Shown here one piece after another: positions 7,525 to 13,822 of a stretch of DNA of 14,767 nucleotides (position 1 is its first letter; the number at the start of each line of letters is the position of its first letter). This stretch comes from Ruminococcus sp. AF31-8BH (GTDB taxonomy: Bacteria; Bacillota; Clostridia; Lachnospirales; Lachnospiraceae): the NCBI RefSeq assembly GCF_003460605.1, contig NZ_QTVN01000009.1, forward strand, positions 1 through 14,767, written 5' to 3'. Under the pieces are notes generated by a model. That model was not told where the DNA came from, ran no database searches, and saw only the letters and a list, made by a program, of their open reading frames with translations. Both the position numbers and the translations under genes were made by a program.

Positions 7525-7671
7525 GCCGCAAAGCGGCGCAAGGGGTGCAGCCCCTTGTTGCGGCAAAGCCGCCATATCGGAGCGCGGGGAACTCTCCCTG
7601 TGCGGAGATAAGCCCTCGGCAGAGCGCACACGCCCGCAAGGGTGTATAAGTGCGCCCTTAGTTCCTAAGGG
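7525..7671 (+). other. oriT: IME origin of transfer, RSF1010/pIP501-type nic
   Basis: The plus strand carries TAAGTGCGCCCT at 7647-7658. This matches the nic core known for RSF1010 and pIP501 origins, whose relaxases are of the MOBQ family, as is the neighbouring gene. By analogy the cut is between 7654 and 7655. A stem ACGCCC(7630-7635)/GGGTGT(7640-7645) precedes the nic as in the RSF1010 oriT, and CCCTTAG/CTAAGGG follows it. Three more hairpins lie closer to the relaxase: GCCGC/GCGGC (7525-7537), CAAGGGG/CCCCTTG (7539-7557) and CGGC/GCCG (7561-7571). The region holds no supported gene. Position, motif and relaxase type agree. Confidence 0.85.
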
Positions 7672-7673
7672 AT

Positions 7674-7970
7674 TTATTCGGCGTTCCCGCTTTCGGCTCG
7701 TTTTTTCAGATATTCCCGTGCTGGTTCACTCGTCAGTGCAAGCCGGAGAAGCGCGGCAGCTTCCTCGTCGGTCATGGTCTTTGCTTCCGGCACAATGCTT
7801 TCAAAGACTGCGCCCCGGACGATAAGGCGGTGGCTGCGTGTTCTGCGTTCCTCTTTGGATAGCTTTTGACGCAACACCTTTTCCCGATTTTCAAACTGCC
7901 GGATTTTCTTCTTTCCGTCCTCAATCTCGGCTTGCAGCTCCTCGCGGGTTTTCTCTCTCGGTTTCGTCAT
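7674..7970 (-). CDS. DUF3847-type small charged protein
   Basis: A 98-aa protein (MTKPREKTREELQAEIEDG...) with a Lys/Glu-rich coiled-coil half (residues 5-50) and a C-terminal helical part (TDEEAAALLRLAL). It resembles DUF3847 proteins, which are regularly encoded just upstream of MobA/MobL relaxases in Firmicutes mobilizable elements and are thought to be relaxosome accessory factors. I chose the ATG at 7970 over an upstream one at 8000 because AAAGGAG lies 9 bases before it. It stands directly upstream of the oriT, an apt place for an oriT-binding helper. The function is inferred from context. Confidence 0.75.
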   Translation of the reverse strand: MTKPREKTREELQAEIEDGKKKIRQFENREKVLRQKLSKEERRTRSHRLIVRGAVFESIVPEAKTMTDEEAAALLRLALTSEPAREYLKKRAESGNAE

Positions 7971-8002
7971 GGTTGGTCGCTCCTTTCTGCCTGTCGGCAT
8001 AG

Positions 8003-8032
8003 AAAAAGGACAGTCGATTTTCTCGGCTGTCC
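8003..8032 (-). terminator. Intrinsic terminator after the IME cargo gene
   Basis: On the minus strand a 10-bp stem (8032-8023 with 8017-8008, one G-T pair) with a loop of A residues is followed by TTTTTCT. It lies 23 bases after the cargo stop and insulates the mobilization genes from cargo transcription. Confidence 0.85.
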
Positions 8033-8054
8033 CTTGTAGGTGGTTTATTTAGTT

Positions 8055-8885
8055 TTACTCTATCATTTTCAAGTAAATAAAATAGCTTGCAGTTCCTCCA
8101 TAACCGTTTTGGGTATTCCAGTCGGCTATTATTTCATAGATATACCCGCCCGGTTTAAGAGTGAGGACATTTCCAGTCATAGTTACATCTTCGCTGTTTG
8201 TAGTAGGTTTCCCCCAATATTCATCACTCCAACATTTTACACTTAAAATAGTATCGGGTTCTTCTGTAAAACTTAGTGTAGCTGTTGCTTCTGGTGTTTC
8301 ATACGGCGGGGATAATAATTCTTCACAATCTAAAGGGTGTGCGCTATCGGTAGTTGTACTTATAGAATTTCCATCAACATCTTTTTTCTGCCACGAATAA
8401 GCACCTAATAATGCACTGACATAGGTGTTATCACTTACTAAACCTAAAGCAGGCGGCTCTTCCAAAATCACATTGGCAGTTCCAGAATTTAATAATTCAT
8501 TGGCATAGCTATTAAGTGCTTGGCATGGCTCATACTTTGTTTTATAGCCTACACCATCAATTATAAGAAATGGGTTATATGCCGTAATCTCTGTCTGTGT
8601 GCCGTCGGTCATAATCAGGGTAAAAGTAACGCCTTGCCCTACATATTCTGTGTAAGAATTATCTTGATTATAGATAACTACATCATTCAAATAGCCTACT
8701 AACTCTGAAATATCCTCAATTTCAACTGTTTTGTCTGGCGGCGTTAATTGCACTTTGGCTGACGCTATTTGTGCTGCGTCCAGATTTTTATATGGTTTTT
8801 TCCCCATTGTAAACAGAAAGACCATTACCACAATGCACAATAAGACCATGCACACCATTGTGATTATTAACCATTTCTTTTTCAT
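8055..8885 (-). CDS. Membrane-anchored extracytoplasmic protein (IME cargo)
   Basis: A 276-aa protein with a short basic start (MKKK) and one hydrophobic helix (residues 5-26), followed by an outside domain. It has two parts: about 30-135 (TPPDKTVEIEDISELVGYLNDVV ... with FTLIMTDGTQTEI) and about 160-276 (YSWQKKDVDG ... SVKCWSDEYWG ... LKPGGYIYEIIADW). From memory, such segments occur in the extracellular ends of BlaR1/M56-like sensors and stand-alone lipoproteins of Clostridia, but here the peptidase and sensor part is absent. I cannot assign a function. The gene is AT-richer than the IME core, has a good AAAGGAGG site and its own terminator, and so looks like a cargo insert. There is no lipobox cysteine, so a signal anchor is likely. 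Confidence 0.75.
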   Translation of the reverse strand: MKKKWLIITMVCMVLLCIVVMVFLFTMGKKPYKNLDAAQIASAKVQLTPPDKTVEIEDISELVGYLNDVVIYNQDNSYTEYVGQGVTFTLIMTDGTQTEITAYNPFLIIDGVGYKTKYEPCQALNSYANELLNSGTANVILEEPPALGLVSDNTYVSALLGAYSWQKKDVDGNSISTTTDSAHPLDCEELLSPPYETPEATATLSFTEEPDTILSVKCWSDEYWGKPTTNSEDVTMTGNVLTLKPGGYIYEIIADWNTQNGYGGTASYFIYLKMIE

Positions 8886-8997
8886 AACAGAAGCCTCCTT
8901 TATCTTTCATTTTTCTGTTATTTATATAGACGCAAAAAAGAGGAAAAGGTTTCATTATTCATAAATATCATAGCACAAGAGTATGAACAAATCCATA

Positions 8998-9294
8998 TCA
9001 ATTCAGCCTGTCAGCGGCATTATTTTCTCTGGCATACCTTCGCGCTGCTTCCCGCCGTTTCTCGCTGTATGGGGCGGTCAGACGGAAAGAGAAACGCCCC
9101 TTTGCAATATCAAACTCCATGCAGCCCGTTTCGGGGTCTGCGTCGGTCTGGCGGCACTGGTCGGGGTGCTGTCCGGCGTAGGCGGCAAGCCGTTTCTTCA
9201 AGTCGGTGTTGTGGGTGCGGATATGGATAAGTGGGTCTTTCTCGTCAAACCAAATATCGGTGGTCTTTTCCTGCTTCGTCAGCCCTGTTCTCAT
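8998..9294 (-). CDS. Conserved small protein next to tnpW, function unknown
   Basis: A 98-aa soluble protein (MRTGLTKQEKTTDIWFDEKD) with alternating charged and hydrophobic beta-like stretches and a basic C-terminal helix (SEKRREAARRYARE). The pattern 'DPLIHIRTHNTDLKKRL' recurs, as I recall, in small proteins beside TnpW in Clostridia transposons, but I know of no proven role. AAAGGAG lies 8 bases before the ATG. It follows tnpW after a 130-base gap that contains a hairpin. It may assist recombination or regulation; this is a guess from location. Confidence 0.65.
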   Translation of the reverse strand: MRTGLTKQEKTTDIWFDEKDPLIHIRTHNTDLKKRLAAYAGQHPDQCRQTDADPETGCMEFDIAKGRFSFRLTAPYSEKRREAARRYARENNAADRLN

Positions 9295-9310
9295 AAACTC
9301 TCCTTTCTGC

Positions 9311-9332
9311 GCCCCTGTTACGCAATAGGGGC
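9311..9332. other. GC-rich hairpin with TGTTACGCAATAGGGGC
   Basis: GCCCCT(9311-9316)/AGGGGC(9327-9332) with a 10-base loop, directly upstream of the ribosome site of the 98-aa gene. On the plus strand it is followed by ATTTTTC. Its core is shared with a hairpin in the ICE replication-gene leader (13823-13846). Confidence 0.6.
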
Positions 9333-9427
9333 ATTTTTCGGGTGTTTTTCCCGGCTCTTGACTTGGGGAAAATGAGGATTTTCAAATAGAAACCGCCCGG
9401 ACAGGGAATGGTTCGTCAGGGCGGCTG

Positions 9428-9619
9428 TTATCGCAAGATTTCTGTTTTTTCCGGCTCTTGACCGTCAGACGCGGATAAACGCGAACTGTCGGCAAGCACC
9501 AGTTTGAGCAGCTTGTCGCGGAATGTTTCTGTGCTGCTGTGATTGAAAAATAACTCCGCAACAATGGTCTGCCCGTTCCTCTGGGTCGTGATGATATTGT
9601 CGGGGGTCTGTTCTGCCAT
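9428..9619 (-). CDS. tnpW: TnpW-like transposon-encoded protein
   Basis: A 63-aa protein (MAEQTPDNIITTQRNGQTIV then AELFFNHSSTETFRDKLLKL). It matches the small TnpW family first named in the Tn4451 group, whose molecular role is not settled. It lies immediately after the serine recombinase, separated by a hairpin, and has AAAGGAG 8 bases upstream. Together with the recombinase it marks this insertion as related to Tn4451-like elements. It may act as a small helper in excision or regulation, but nothing in the sequence proves this. Confidence 0.8.
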   Translation of the reverse strand: MAEQTPDNIITTQRNGQTIVAELFFNHSSTETFRDKLLKLVLADSSRLSASDGQEPEKTEILR

Positions 9620-9644
9620 AGGCGGCTCCTTTCTCCGGGCGCAA

Positions 9645-9679
9645 AAGAGGGATTTCCCGTAGTTCGGAAAATCCCTCTT
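9645..9679 (-). terminator. Strong hairpin after the recombinase gene
   Basis: A near-perfect 14-bp stem (9679-9666 with 9658-9645) and a 7-base loop, 20 bases after the recombinase stop. Only a TTTT (9646-9643, partly in the stem) follows on the minus strand, so termination may be partial. It could uncouple recombinase expression from the downstream genes. Confidence 0.6.
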
Positions 9680-9698
9680 GGTTGACGGTTATTCTGTT

Positions 9699-11549
9699 TT
9701 ACTGTGCGGGCTGTGCGGCAGCTGCCTGTGCCTTTCTCCTTGCCCGGTATTCCCGCGCTTTCATGCGGTCATACTCCCGCTGCTTTTCAAGGTTTCGCGC
9801 CCGGTACTCCCTTGAATACTGCCGGTGATAGGCGCGGCTCTTTTCCTTTTTGGCTTCTTCGATTTCCTCCCGCATTTGCCGGATTTCCTGCTCGGTCGGT
9901 TCTGCAAGCTGTGTCACTTCATTCTCAAACTTGCCGATATAATTGAAATATATGCTGATGTGCTGGATTGCGTATCTCGCCCTTTTCTGGTCGCGCTCAT
10001 GCACTTCAATCCGGCTGATAAACTCGTTGAGAATGGTGGGTGTAAGGTCGGTAAAGGCGGCATGGCGTTCCGTCAGCTTCAAAAACTTCTGCGCCCGTCC
10101 TCCCGCGTTCTCATAAGCGGATAGCTGCTCTTGGAGCGTGGCAAGCTCCGCTTTCAGCGCATAGTATTCTTCCGAATACTTCTGCGACATCTGCTCATAA
10201 CGGTCTTGCGGGATCGTGCCGAGGGCGTTGTCCTCATAGAGCTTATTCAGCACCTTGTCAATCTGTTCAAGGCGCGTCATGATTTGCGGAATACGCTTCT
10301 GCTGCTTTTTGGTCTGGTCGGTCTGCTGCATGGCAAGGTTCTTTTTCACTAAGGCTTCAAACTCTGCCCGGTTGCTGATAGAATAGTCCTCGATTTTCTT
10401 CAGCACTTCCGCGATGGTCTGCATGAGCAAGTCCGCGTCCATGATGTGCGGAGAATGGCATTTGGGGTTCTTGGCTTTCCCCTTGTGGTACTCGCTGCAA
10501 TAGGCAACATGGCGCTTGCCGCCGTTCCGGTAATCTATACGAATGTGCATTTTTGCGCCGCAGTCCTTACAGAAAAGCAAGCCGGACAGAGGGTGGATTT
10601 CCCCGTCCCCGTTGGGGCGTCTGACGGGTGCGTTTTCCAAAATCCGCTGTACGGTTTCAAAATCGCTGCGGCTGATAATCGGCTCATGCACATTTTCTGT
10701 GATGTGCCACTGGCTCCGGTCTACATAGTGGTTATGTTTATCCCGGAAATGCTTTGTAGTCTTGAAGTTGACTACATCGCCGCAATACTCCTGCCGTGTG
10801 AGGATATTGGTCAAGGTGGCTTTGTTCCACTTGCAGCGGTTATCCTCGTTGAGTGTCTTATTTTTACAGGTTCCCCGCCCGCGGTCTTTCATATAGAAAG
10901 TGGGGGTAGGGATTTGCTCGTTTTTCAGATGCACGGCGATTTGGTTGCGGTTCTTCCCACCGATAAACAGGCGGAAAATAAGGCGTACAACCTCGGCGGC
11001 TTCCTCGTCGATTATCCAAAAATCCTTGTTGTCCGGGTCTTTGACATAGCCGTAAGGGGCTTCGGTGACAATCGGCTTTCCACTCATGCCTTTGGTCTTA
11101 ATGCCCGTTTTCACTTTCTTGCTGATGTCCTTTGCGTACCACTCCGACATGATATTGATAAAGGGCGCAAACTCCAATGTGTCGGGCTTCTCGCTGTCTA
11201 TGCCGTTGTTGACCGCGATAAAGCGCACATTGTTCCGTCTGAATATCTCCATCGCGTTGCCGACTTGGAGATAGTCACGCCCCCAGCGGGTAAGGTCTTT
11301 CATAATGCAGACACCGATTTTCCCGTTTTCCACATCGTCCATCATGCGGGAGTAGGCGGAACGGTCAAAAAACCTGCCGCTTTCGTCATCGTCAATGTAG
11401 TGCCGGATATTGGTTAGGTGCTGCCCTCTGGCATAGTTCTCCAAAAAGATTTTTTGGTTCTGTATGCTGTTGCTCTCGCCGCCGTCCCTGTCCTCATCGC
11501 CCACGGAAAGGCGGGAGTAAAGGGCTGTAATTTTGCTATAATCAGTCAT
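9699..11549 (-). CDS. Large serine recombinase (integrase/excisionase of the IME)
   Basis: A 616-aa site-specific recombinase. Residues about 7-150 are the resolvase catalytic domain: ALYSRLS with Ser15 as nucleophile, and DLTRWGRD with Arg88/Arg91. Next come the recombinase domain (about 160-310, AEVVRLIFRLFIGG) and a zinc ribbon (Cys327, Cys330, Cys351, Cys364). After these a long coiled coil (about 380-500), a DUF4368-like part (RIEVHERDQKRARY) and a very basic tail follow. I chose ATG 11549 because AGGAGG lies 8 bases before it; longer readings run through the attachment site into virD4. The stop of the virD4 5' half is only 48 bases upstream, so it can be read from the virD4 operon. The size is somewhat below Tn4451 TnpX (about 700 aa). 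Confidence 0.95.
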   Translation of the reverse strand: MTDYSKITALYSRLSVGDEDRDGGESNSIQNQKIFLENYARGQHLTNIRHYIDDDESGRFFDRSAYSRMMDDVENGKIGVCIMKDLTRWGRDYLQVGNAMEIFRRNNVRFIAVNNGIDSEKPDTLEFAPFINIMSEWYAKDISKKVKTGIKTKGMSGKPIVTEAPYGYVKDPDNKDFWIIDEEAAEVVRLIFRLFIGGKNRNQIAVHLKNEQIPTPTFYMKDRGRGTCKNKTLNEDNRCKWNKATLTNILTRQEYCGDVVNFKTTKHFRDKHNHYVDRSQWHITENVHEPIISRSDFETVQRILENAPVRRPNGDGEIHPLSGLLFCKDCGAKMHIRIDYRNGGKRHVAYCSEYHKGKAKNPKCHSPHIMDADLLMQTIAEVLKKIEDYSISNRAEFEALVKKNLAMQQTDQTKKQQKRIPQIMTRLEQIDKVLNKLYEDNALGTIPQDRYEQMSQKYSEEYYALKAELATLQEQLSAYENAGGRAQKFLKLTERHAAFTDLTPTILNEFISRIEVHERDQKRARYAIQHISIYFNYIGKFENEVTQLAEPTEQEIRQMREEIEEAKKEKSRAYHRQYSREYRARNLEKQREYDRMKAREYRARRKAQAAAAQPAQ

Positions 11550-11595
11550 GTGCATAACCTCCTGTGCGTCCATGTATGTGTCATTTACACTTAAA

Positions 11596-11601
11596 ATTAT
11601 G
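11596..11601 (-). promoter_or_regulatory. Orphan -10 box upstream of the recombinase gene
   Basis: CATAAT on the minus strand (11601-11596), 4 bases inside the attachment core and about 46 bases before the recombinase ATG. In the integrated state the -35 position falls in virD4 sequence (GTACGG, 1 of 6 matches). In the circle it pairs with TTGACA from 3931-3926 at 17-bp spacing. Confidence 0.7.
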
Positions 11602-11902
11602 CACTCCAACGTGCAGAGCCGTACTCCATGCCCTTACGGTATTTCTTTGCGTTCTTGCCTTTCACATAGACCGCAAGCCGGATAACGACAGCCCCGACAA
11701 TGCCGATAAGCAAGTCCATAGGGGCAAAACTCGGCAGGGCATTTGAAAAGGCAGCGGAAAAGCCGCTGCCAATGGAAAGCAGCTTGCCGGAGAGGCCAGC
11801 CCCCGGCGAGAGCCGCACCGCCTGTCCGACTTTATCAAAGAGATACACAAAGAGCAGATAGGGGGCGTTTAGGATAAGCAACTTCTTGATATTCGGCTTC
11901 AT
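11597..11902 (-). pseudogene. virD4: virD4-type coupling protein, 5' part (membrane anchor)
   Basis: The first 99 codons of the coupling protein: MKPNIKKLLILNAPYLLFVY, two membrane helices (about residues 8-27 and 62-80), then KGKNAKKYRKGMEYGSARW. The IME supplies S-A and a TAA stop, giving a 101-aa membrane peptide without ATPase. The ATG overlaps the pcfB stop (ATGA, 11902-11899) with GGGAGG upstream, so translation is coupled to pcfB and the peptide is probably made. The other half is at 3915-2428. The break falls in GSARWG, a conserved stretch before the ATPase domain. In the cell the stub could remain in the membrane and might interfere with a restored VirD4; that is speculation. Confidence 0.93.
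11606..11608. other. Attachment core, recombinase end of the IME
   Basis: Minus-strand TGG (11608-11606) following GGCTCTGCACGT of virD4 (G-S-A-R-W). After it the IME starts with AGTGCATAATTT. Joining the virD4 sequence up to this core with GGCAATACC at the other end restores the GSARWG-NTEDI frame. Confidence 0.75.
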
Positions 11903-12375
11903 AGCGATACCTCCCTGTCCTTGTGTTTTGTCTTTTGACGGTTCGCATTAAGCTGCTTTGCTGCGTCCCGGAATGTGGCAAGTGCCTTTCGGATAGAGGG
12001 CTTTTGCTCCTGTGTCAGCTTCTTTGCGGAAAACTCCTTAAAGGCTGCGGTCAGAGCGTCCGCGTCCCGCCCCTTGAAAAATACAAGATAACGGGGCGGC
12101 GTTTCGGTGCTGTCTTTCTTTAGGGCAAAGTCGATACCGTATTTTTTTGCCGTCTGCTCAAAGGCTTTGATATTGCCCTCAGTTATCTCAATGTTGGAAA
12201 GCCCCGCGTTCTGCTTCGCAAGCTGCTTTAGCGTCTGCTTCCCGTGGGGCTGTTTTTCCTGCTGCTTTTTTGCCTGTGCAAGCATGGCTTTGATTGCCTT
12301 TTGCAGCATTTCAGCGGTCAGCTTTGCTCCCTTGACCGAGAGCGCAACCACTTTTTCGTTGATTTCGTCCTGCAA
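11899..12375 (-). CDS. pcfB: PcfB-family (DUF3801) conjugation protein
   Basis: A 158-aa protein, MQDEINEKVVALSVKGAKLT, then a Lys/Gln-rich helical region (AKKQQEKQPHGKQTLKQ) and a C-terminal alpha/beta domain (ALKKDSTETPPRYLVFFKGR ... ALTAAFKEF). It matches the PcfB/DUF3801 family; in pCF10 PcfB works with the VirD4-type PcfC in presenting the relaxosome. The start is a TTG at 12375, favoured because relatives start at the same MQ(D/E)E position and AAAGGAGG lies 10 bases upstream. The stop overlaps the virD4 ATG. It is separated from DUF5348 by a terminator, so pcfB-virD4 probably has separate control. Confidence 0.85.
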   Translation of the reverse strand: MQDEINEKVVALSVKGAKLTAEMLQKAIKAMLAQAKKQQEKQPHGKQTLKQLAKQNAGLSNIEITEGNIKAFEQTAKKYGIDFALKKDSTETPPRYLVFFKGRDADALTAAFKEFSAKKLTQEQKPSIRKALATFRDAAKQLNANRQKTKHKDREVSL

Positions 12376-12440
12376 TGTTTACCGTCCTCCTTTCCTGGTA
12401 GTAATGATAGTGTTAGGGTGGTACGCCGCTTTTGGGCGTG

Positions 12441-12470
12441 AAAAAAGGGCGTCCGTTGTTCACGCCGCCC
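12441..12470 (-). terminator. Intrinsic terminator after the DUF5348 gene
   Basis: On the minus strand GGGCG(12470-12466)/CGCCC(12451-12447) with an inner CGT/ACG pair is followed by six T residues (12446-12441). It starts 3 bases after the DUF5348 stop and divides the replication genes from pcfB-virD4. I see no strong promoter in the remaining 65 bases before pcfB. Confidence 0.8.
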
Positions 12471-12472
12471 CG

Positions 12473-12691
12473 TTAAATCCGCACCCGCAGCCCGTTCAAG
12501 TCCTCGGCGCGAATACCTACAAGATACCAGTTGTCCCCGTACTCAATCCGGGTCGGCTTCCATTTGCCGCCTGTGAATACGTCCATGCACTCGCCGCAAT
12601 GCAAGCCGCCGTAATAGTCGGCAATGTCAAAGCGAATGTCGTAGCGGTCAGCGGTTTCATCAAAAATCAAAGCTCCTGTTTTCTGTGCCAT
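12473..12691 (-). CDS. DUF5348 small protein
   Basis: A 72-aa protein (MAQKTGALIFDETADRYDIR then FDIADYYGGLHCGECMDVF ... WKPTRIEYGDNWYLVGI). This matches DUF5348, a short beta-rich protein found beside the initiator and PcfB genes of Tn1549/CTn-like ICEs. Its role is unknown. GGAGG lies 8 bases before the ATG, and the gene starts 23 bases after the stop of the initiator gene, so it is in the same transcript. A terminator follows at once. The HCGEC pair could bind metal but is too little to judge. Confidence 0.8.
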   Translation of the reverse strand: MAQKTGALIFDETADRYDIRFDIADYYGGLHCGECMDVFTGGKWKPTRIEYGDNWYLVGIRAEDLNGLRVRI

Positions 12692-12714
12692 GTGGTAAAT
12701 CCTCCTTTTTTCGT

Positions 12715-13698
12715 TTACAGGCTTTCGCCCTCGTTGTAGGTGTAATAGTCCAGGTCGCCGTACTTTGGCTTTCTCGGTGCAAGCGCGCCGCTTGCCATAT
12801 CGTGAGCGACAAGGGAAGTATAGTAGCTGTCAATGGTAGACGGGGCATTGAAAAGCACCGCCTTTAGGTACTGCTTGATGTTGCGGATTTTCGTGGTGTT
12901 CTCCTGCATACAGTCAAGCACAAAGCGAATATGTTCGCTGTTCAGCTTCATAAACTTTGACTTCACAAGCTCGGCGGGGTAATCGTCCCCGGCAATACGG
13001 ATTTTCTTTCTTGCCGTACAGACGGTTTCAAGCATGAGGTCAACAATTTCATTCAGACGGTCGCGGTCAAGGCTTCTGTCCTGTAAGAGAATGTCATAGG
13101 CGATATTGTCTTTGATAATTTCCTCATACACTCTGTAAGCGTCGTTCCTTTCCGTTCTTTTCCGTTCCGGCGGCTGTGCCGTTTCGTCCTCGCCATAAGG
13201 CAAGGGATTTAGGGAATGGATAGGAATGGAATGGGTACTTGATAAATCCGTATTTGATTTTTCTTTTTTTGGTAAGTTAGTTCTTTGTATATCTTTATTT
13301 AATTGCGTTGGATTTTCCGACGTCGGATTATCCGTTGTCGGATTTTCCAATATCGGGTTATCCGCTGTTGGATTTTCCAATACCGGGCAATCCAATTCCG
13401 GCGGCTGCGGCTGTTCGTAAATGGTGTACTCGATAGCGGTCATTTTGCCTTTCTCGTCGCGTCCCTGCCGCCTTGTGATATATCCGGCTTTTTCAAGCTC
13501 CCAAACGGCGGTACGGATAGCGTCGATACTTTCCCGGTTGATGTAGGACAGCCCCGAAAGGGTATAATCCCAATCCTCCGGCAGGGACAGCATTTGAGAT
13601 AACAGCCCCTTTGCCTTTAAGGAAAGCTCCTTATTGCGTAAGTGGTGGTTGCTCATTACGGTGTAGCCTGTGTTGCGTTCCACACGGAAAACTGCCAT
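12715..13698 (-). CDS. DUF6017-type replication initiator-like protein
   Basis: A 327-aa protein. Residues 1-95 (MAVFRVERNTGYTVMSNHHL, LSLKAKGLLSQML, DYTLSGLSYINRESIDAIR) form a winged helix-turn-helix as in RepA_N/DnaD-like initiators. A low-complexity linker (about 110-140) repeats ENPTx/DNPxx. Residues about 185-310 (VYEEIIKDNIAYDILL ... RIAGDDYPAELVKSKF) form the DUF6017 domain. I start at ATG 13698 because AAAGGAGTGATG precedes it; a 50-residue upstream extension lacks a site and has a different composition. In Tn1549/CTn ICEs this gene leads the conjugation region and is thought to start replication of the excised circle. The repeat-coded linker may also be the DNA site, as in RepA_N plasmids. 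DUF5348 follows by 23 bases. Confidence 0.82.
   Translation of the reverse strand: MAVFRVERNTGYTVMSNHHLRNKELSLKAKGLLSQMLSLPEDWDYTLSGLSYINRESIDAIRTAVWELEKAGYITRRQGRDEKGKMTAIEYTIYEQPQPPELDCPVLENPTADNPILENPTTDNPTSENPTQLNKDIQRTNLPKKEKSNTDLSSTHSIPIHSLNPLPYGEDETAQPPERKRTERNDAYRVYEEIIKDNIAYDILLQDRSLDRDRLNEIVDLMLETVCTARKKIRIAGDDYPAELVKSKFMKLNSEHIRFVLDCMQENTTKIRNIKQYLKAVLFNAPSTIDSYYTSLVAHDMASGALAPRKPKYGDLDYYTYNEGESL
13310..13399. repeat. Six 15-bp tandem repeats inside the initiator gene
   Basis: Units start at 13310, 13325, 13340, 13355, 13370 and 13385. The plus-strand consensus is GGRTTWTCCRAYRTC, with a near-palindromic GGATTTTCC or GGATTATCC core in each of the first three units and the fifth. 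On the coding strand they give alternating E-N-P and D-N-P pentapeptides. Spacing is uniform, with no spacers between units. Confidence 0.85.
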
Positions 13699-13822
13699 AG
13701 CTTCATCACTCCTTTGCTTTAGATTTGTTGCGCAGTAGAACGCGGATTTTGAGGGGTAAGGTATCTTTTCCTTGCTTCCTCTGTTTTGCGTTCTGTAAGC
13801 CCGATAAATCAAGGCTTTTTTT

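Larger units (their letters stand above)
3913..11608 (-). mobile_element. Complete 7.69-kb integrative mobilizable element inserted in virD4
   Basis: Bounded by the two TGG cores. It contains, in reading order, a serine recombinase, TnpW, a 98-aa protein, a membrane-anchored cargo protein, DUF3847, an oriT with MOBQ nic, a MOBQ relaxase and a primase-helicase. It has no VirD4, VirB4 or membrane-channel gene, so it must borrow another element's transfer apparatus. All genes share the orientation of the virD4 operon. Recombinase beside one end with TnpW recalls Tn4451-like elements; the mobilization and replication half is of another type. Length 7693 bp counted with one core copy. Confidence 0.92.

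Noticed and set aside
7348..7639. Minus-strand frames across the oriT region
   Set aside because: They cover the hairpins and nic of the oriT, lack ribosome sites and have no family resemblance.
10446..11417. Long plus-strand open frame (323 codons) opposite the serine recombinase
   Set aside because: It is the antisense shadow of a fully conserved recombinase gene, and its protein shows no recognisable domain.
11550..11609. Longer recombinase start reading across the attachment site (TTG 11609)
   Set aside because: It would use virD4 codons and has no ribosome site there; ATG 11549 has AGGAGG at the right distance.
12107..12739. Plus-strand frame (210 codons) with a hydrophobic, Cys/Phe-rich product
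   Set aside because: It runs antisense across pcfB, a terminator and DUF5348; the hydrophobicity is a by-product of Lys/Gln-rich codons on the other strand.
13310..13399. Tandem repeats considered as a CRISPR array
   Set aside because: Units are 15 bp with no spacers and lie within a coding frame; no cas gene is present.
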